Assembly: GCA_003193815.1 (NCBI GenBank)
Contig: PSPB01000002.1
Span: 1 to 15,935 of the forward strand
From: Methanobacteriota archaeon
Lineage (GTDB): Archaea > Thermoplasmatota > Poseidoniia > MGIII > CG-Epi1
DNA: 15,935 nucleotides
Direction of reading: 5' to 3'
Shown here: positions 13,963-15,935 of the stretch, piece by piece
Layout: the number at the start of each line of letters is the position of its first letter
Numbering within the stretch: the stretch's first letter is position 1
The notes under the pieces: model-generated
What the model was told of the DNA's origin: nothing
Database searches by the model: none
Seen by the model: only the letters and a program-made list of their open reading frames with translations
Translations under genes and position numbers: made by a program

Positions 13963-15152
13963 CTCAGTTCGCCGGCGATGCGGACCAGTTCATTAAGTTT
14001 TGCAATCCGCTCGCCGCCCACTGCGCCGGTCTTGATAGCGTGGCACCCGAAGGCGACCCCGAGGTGCGCGATGGCGGTGTCGGTGGTTTCGCCGCTGCGG
14101 TGCGAAATGACGGTCGCCATCCCCGCCTCGCGGGCGAGCGCGACCGTAGCGATGGTGTCGGTCAGCGTCCCAATCTGGTTGGGCTTGATGAGTATCGCAT
14201 TCGTCGCTTCCAGCTCAATCCCCTTCGCGAGCCGCGCGACGTTGGTAACGTAGAGGTCGTCGCCGATGACCAGTGCGTCGGTGCGCGCCGTCAGCGCCGC
14301 CCACGACTCAAAATCCTCCTGGTCGAGCGGGTCCTCGACCGAGTGGAGGCTATAATCCTCAATCAGCGAGACGACGAAATCGACCTGCTCCTCGGGAGTC
14401 AGGCTGCGGTCGCGGTAGTGGTACTCCCCGTCGCGGTAGAACTCGCTGGCGGCGAGGTCGAGCCCCGGCCGGATGTCGACGCCGGTTTCGTCGGCGACGC
14501 TCTGCGCCGCTTCGACCACAAGCTCGAGCGCCGCGACGTTCTCGAGCGGCGCGACCCATGCCCCTTCATCGCCCTTGCCGAGCGCCATGTCGGGGAACCG
14601 CTCGCGCAGCGCCGCACCGACCGCGCGGTGGACCGCGGTGTTGGCGTCGATTGCGCGCGAAACGTCATCGTCGAAGCTGGTCACGAGGAATTCCTGGATG
14701 TCGGTGCCGCCGACCGCGTGCGCGCCGCCACCGAGCACGTTGCCCATCACTGCCGGTAGGACGTAGTCGCCCATCCCGGCGACGTAGCGGAAGAGCGGCA
14801 CGCCCTGGCTGGCGGCCGCCGCGCGGGCGGTCGCGAGCGAAATCGCGACCGCTAGGTTGCCACCGATGCGACTGAAATTGGCGGTGGAGTCCACTTCGTG
14901 CAGCAGTGCGTCGACCTGCGCCTGTTCGTCGGCGCTGACCCCGATGAGCTCCGGCACGACTTCCTGCCGCGCCAGTTCGATGGCGGCAGCGACGCCTTCA
15001 GCGGGCCACGCTTGTGCTTCATGCGTGCCGGTGGAAGCGCCCGCGGGCGCGGCAGCGCGGCCGAAGCCGGAGGCTGTCGTGATGTCAGCCTCGACGGTCG
15101 GGTTGCCCCGCGAGTCGAGGATGCGCCGCAGAGTGATATCCTCGATAATCAC
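13959..15152 (-). CDS. eno: Enolase
   Basis: This 397-residue enzyme of glycolysis and gluconeogenesis interconverts 2-phosphoglycerate and phosphoenolpyruvate in the cytoplasm with magnesium. Conserved blocks are DSRGNPTVEAD and PAGASTGTHEA near the N-terminus, HSVEDPLDQEDFESW and VIGDDL for metal-binding acids, LIKPNQIGT with catalytic K323, and the signature SHRSGETTD (350-358). It is slightly shorter than the usual 410-430 residues. The start is GTG 15152, which overlaps the rpoK stop as GTGA; the stop overlaps the rps2 start. All three are therefore translationally coupled. Confidence 0.96.
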   Translation of the reverse strand: MIIEDITLRRILDSRGNPTVEADITTASGFGRAAAPAGASTGTHEAQAWPAEGVAAAIELARQEVVPELIGVSADEQAQVDALLHEVDSTANFSRIGGNLAVAISLATARAAAASQGVPLFRYVAGMGDYVLPAVMGNVLGGGAHAVGGTDIQEFLVTSFDDDVSRAIDANTAVHRAVGAALRERFPDMALGKGDEGAWVAPLENVAALELVVEAAQSVADETGVDIRPGLDLAASEFYRDGEYHYRDRSLTPEEQVDFVVSLIEDYSLHSVEDPLDQEDFESWAALTARTDALVIGDDLYVTNVARLAKGIELEATNAILIKPNQIGTLTDTIATVALAREAGMATVISHRSGETTDTAIAHLGVAFGCHAIKTGAVGGERIAKLNELVRIAGELR

Positions 15153-15331
15153 TTCTTCTCGCGGTCGACCACGGTGATGGGGATGACCTGCTGGTCATAC
15201 TCCATCTGGGCGATAAGCACCGGGTCGATAATCTCTTCGGGGACCTTGATATTCACGGGGGCGCCCATCGAAATCTGGAGGGCGCGTGAGCCAATTATAC
15301 GGGCTTTTTCGAACCTGCTGTGCTTCTCCAT
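15149..15331 (-). CDS. rpoK: DNA-directed RNA polymerase subunit K (Rpo6, RPB6/omega homologue)
   Basis: This 60-residue subunit stabilises the polymerase and is required for its assembly. The diagnostic block FEKARIIGSRALQISMGAPV spans residues 7-26, and the tail has VIPITVV. ATG 15331 was chosen because the conserved block starts right after it and a Shine-Dalgarno-like GGAGAGGT ends about 6 bases upstream; the frame open to 15448 includes the promoter and is not coding. It is one of two genes here with a leader and SD. It heads the rpoK-eno-rps2 operon. The rpoN gene, often found immediately upstream in euryarchaea, is not present. Confidence 0.94.
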   Translation of the reverse strand: MEKHSRFEKARIIGSRALQISMGAPVNIKVPEEIIDPVLIAQMEYDQQVIPITVVDREKK

Positions 15332-15374
15332 TTGTGACCTCTCCCGGCGACGGGACCTCGGCGGTACTCGCCCC

Positions 15375-15390
15375 CATAAAAAAGGTTTCC
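15375..15390 (-). promoter_or_regulatory. BRE/TATA promoter of the rpoK operon
   Basis: The minus strand reads GGAAACCTTTTTTATG: a purine-rich BRE-like GGAAACC followed by a T-rich TATA box. Transcription should start near 15353, leaving a leader of about 20 bases that holds the SD of rpoK. The word GAAACCTTTT is repeated exactly in the divergent promoter at 15481. Confidence 0.6.
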
Positions 15391-15480
15391 CTGAATTACC
15401 GCGCCGCCAATGAGTGTTAACAGCAGGGTGCCCCGCACGGATTGTCAAAACCGATTACCAGCCAAACAGGCGGGGAAATC

Positions 15481-15493
15481 GAAACCTTTTATA
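15481..15493 (+). promoter_or_regulatory. BRE/TATA promoter of the secreted-protein gene
   Basis: GAAACCTTTTATA combines a BRE-like GAAACC with TTTTATA, the best archaeal promoter match in the window. Transcription should start near 15516, giving a leader of about 52 bases before ATG 15568. Confidence 0.65.
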
Positions 15494-15521
15494 GCGCACC
15501 CATAATCGACGGCGTTACCAC

Positions 15522-15538
15522 GGTCTCCTACGGAGACC
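15522..15538 (+). repeat. Perfect 7-bp inverted repeat in the leader of the secreted-protein gene
   Basis: GGTCTCC, three bases, then GGAGACC form a perfect GC-rich stem with a 3-base loop. It falls just after the predicted transcription start and about 30 bases before the ATG. It could be an mRNA-stabilising 5' hairpin or a DNA operator. Confidence 0.6.
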
Positions 15539-15567
15539 CGATAAAGGATGCAAAAAAGGTGAATAAA

Positions 15568-15935
15568 ATGGAAAACAGCAAGAATGTTCGGGGCGTACTG
15601 GCTATCGCGATGCTGATGCTCGCGGCTGCCTTCGTAGTACCCAACGCAAGTGCCGGTGCAATGCTCTATGTTGACGGTGAGGGCGACGACGACCTAACGT
15701 CGTTCGGCCCGGCCGGCGGTGAGGCAATGTTCGTGACTTGGGCTATGAACATCGGTGACGAAGACTACTCTGGAGTCAATATCTCGGCCTCGTTCGACGA
15801 CGGCTCATGGACCGCCGACCAGGTCTACTTCGAGAGCGGGATGGATGGCGACAGCGGCAACGGCACTGTCGACCTCGGCAGCATGGCGGCGGGGGCCTAC
15901 GATTACGTCATGGTCTTAGTTTCGATTCCTGAATC
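15568..15935 (+). CDS. Secreted protein of unknown function (3' end outside window)
   Basis: ATG 15568 opens a frame that runs to the window end (122 complete codons). Residues 1-30 are a classical signal peptide: ENSKNVR, then a hydrophobic core, with a probable cleavage site after NASA. The mature part is acidic, glycine-rich and composed of short alternating strands (EAMFVTWAMNIGDEDYSGV), resembling an Ig-like or CARDB-type beta-sandwich of archaeal surface proteins. An SD-like AAAGGTGA ends about 4 bases before the ATG. The AT-rich leader and strong promoter suggest high expression. It could be an S-layer or other cell-surface component; I cannot tell from the fragment. Confidence 0.8.
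   Translation, partial: MENSKNVRGVLAIAMLMLAAAFVVPNASAGAMLYVDGEGDDDLTSFGPAGGEAMFVTWAMNIGDEDYSGVNISASFDDGSWTADQVYFESGMDGDSGNGTVDLGSMAAGAYDYVMVLVSIPE

Noticed and set aside
15410..15502. 30-codon frame on the plus strand between rpoK and the secreted-protein gene
   Set aside because: It has no ribosome-binding site or promoter of its own and runs through the promoter at 15481.

Overview
The window looks like a compact, high-GC euryarchaeal chromosome segment, most plausibly from the Thermoplasmatota / marine group II-III lineage; that placement is an inference from gene content, not from a tree. Archaeal markers are an RpoK (Rpo6) RNA polymerase subunit in an rpoK-eno-rps2 operon, an ATP-dependent DNA ligase, an archaeal-type (HIGH plus degenerate KMSKS) glutamyl-tRNA synthetase, TATA boxes centred about 24-26 bases before leaderless ATG/GTG starts, and Shine-Dalgarno leaders on only two genes. 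Every gene is short-spaced; many neighbours overlap by ATGA/GTGA, and no interval above 300 bases lacks a gene. I saw no CRISPR array, insertion sequence or integrase.

Layout. (1) 1-640: tRNA-Leu(UAA), then a convergent DCC-family (DUF393) thiol-redox protein. (2) 641-2503: a site-2-type membrane metalloprotease, divergent from a three-gene cluster of unknown function: a small coiled-coil protein, a seven-helix membrane protein and a 53-residue membrane-anchored zinc ribbon. (3) 2505-4033, minus: a zinc-ribbon/acidic-linker/CarboxypepD_reg membrane protein overlapping a DUF2085 membrane protein. (4) 4083-5494: UppP polyprenyl-diphosphate phosphatase, convergent with a lipoprotein; the two genes share a CTAG stop palindrome. 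(5) 5598-9073: gltX, ATP-dependent DNA ligase, and tRNA-His whose CCA end touches the ligase stop codon. (6) 9114-11430, minus: a PlsC-like acyltransferase of lower GC overlapping the catalytic subunit of methylmalonyl-CoA mutase. (7) 11458-13262, minus: ABC-2 exporter (ATPase then permease). (8) 13345-15331, minus: rpoK-eno-rps2. (9) 15568 to the end, plus: the start of a secreted protein with a strong promoter and a leader containing a perfect hairpin.

How they fit together: most of the window is housekeeping (translation, transcription, glycolysis, DNA joining). The accessory part is envelope-centred: membrane protease, redox protein, UppP, lipoprotein, ABC exporter, acyltransferase and two uncharacterised membrane/zinc-ribbon clusters. 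The least explained parts are the cluster at 1450-2503 facing the cluster at 2505-4033, both carrying membrane-tethered zinc ribbons, and the compositionally foreign acyltransferase at about 10,690-11,430, whose atypical codon use runs into the 5' end of the mutase gene.
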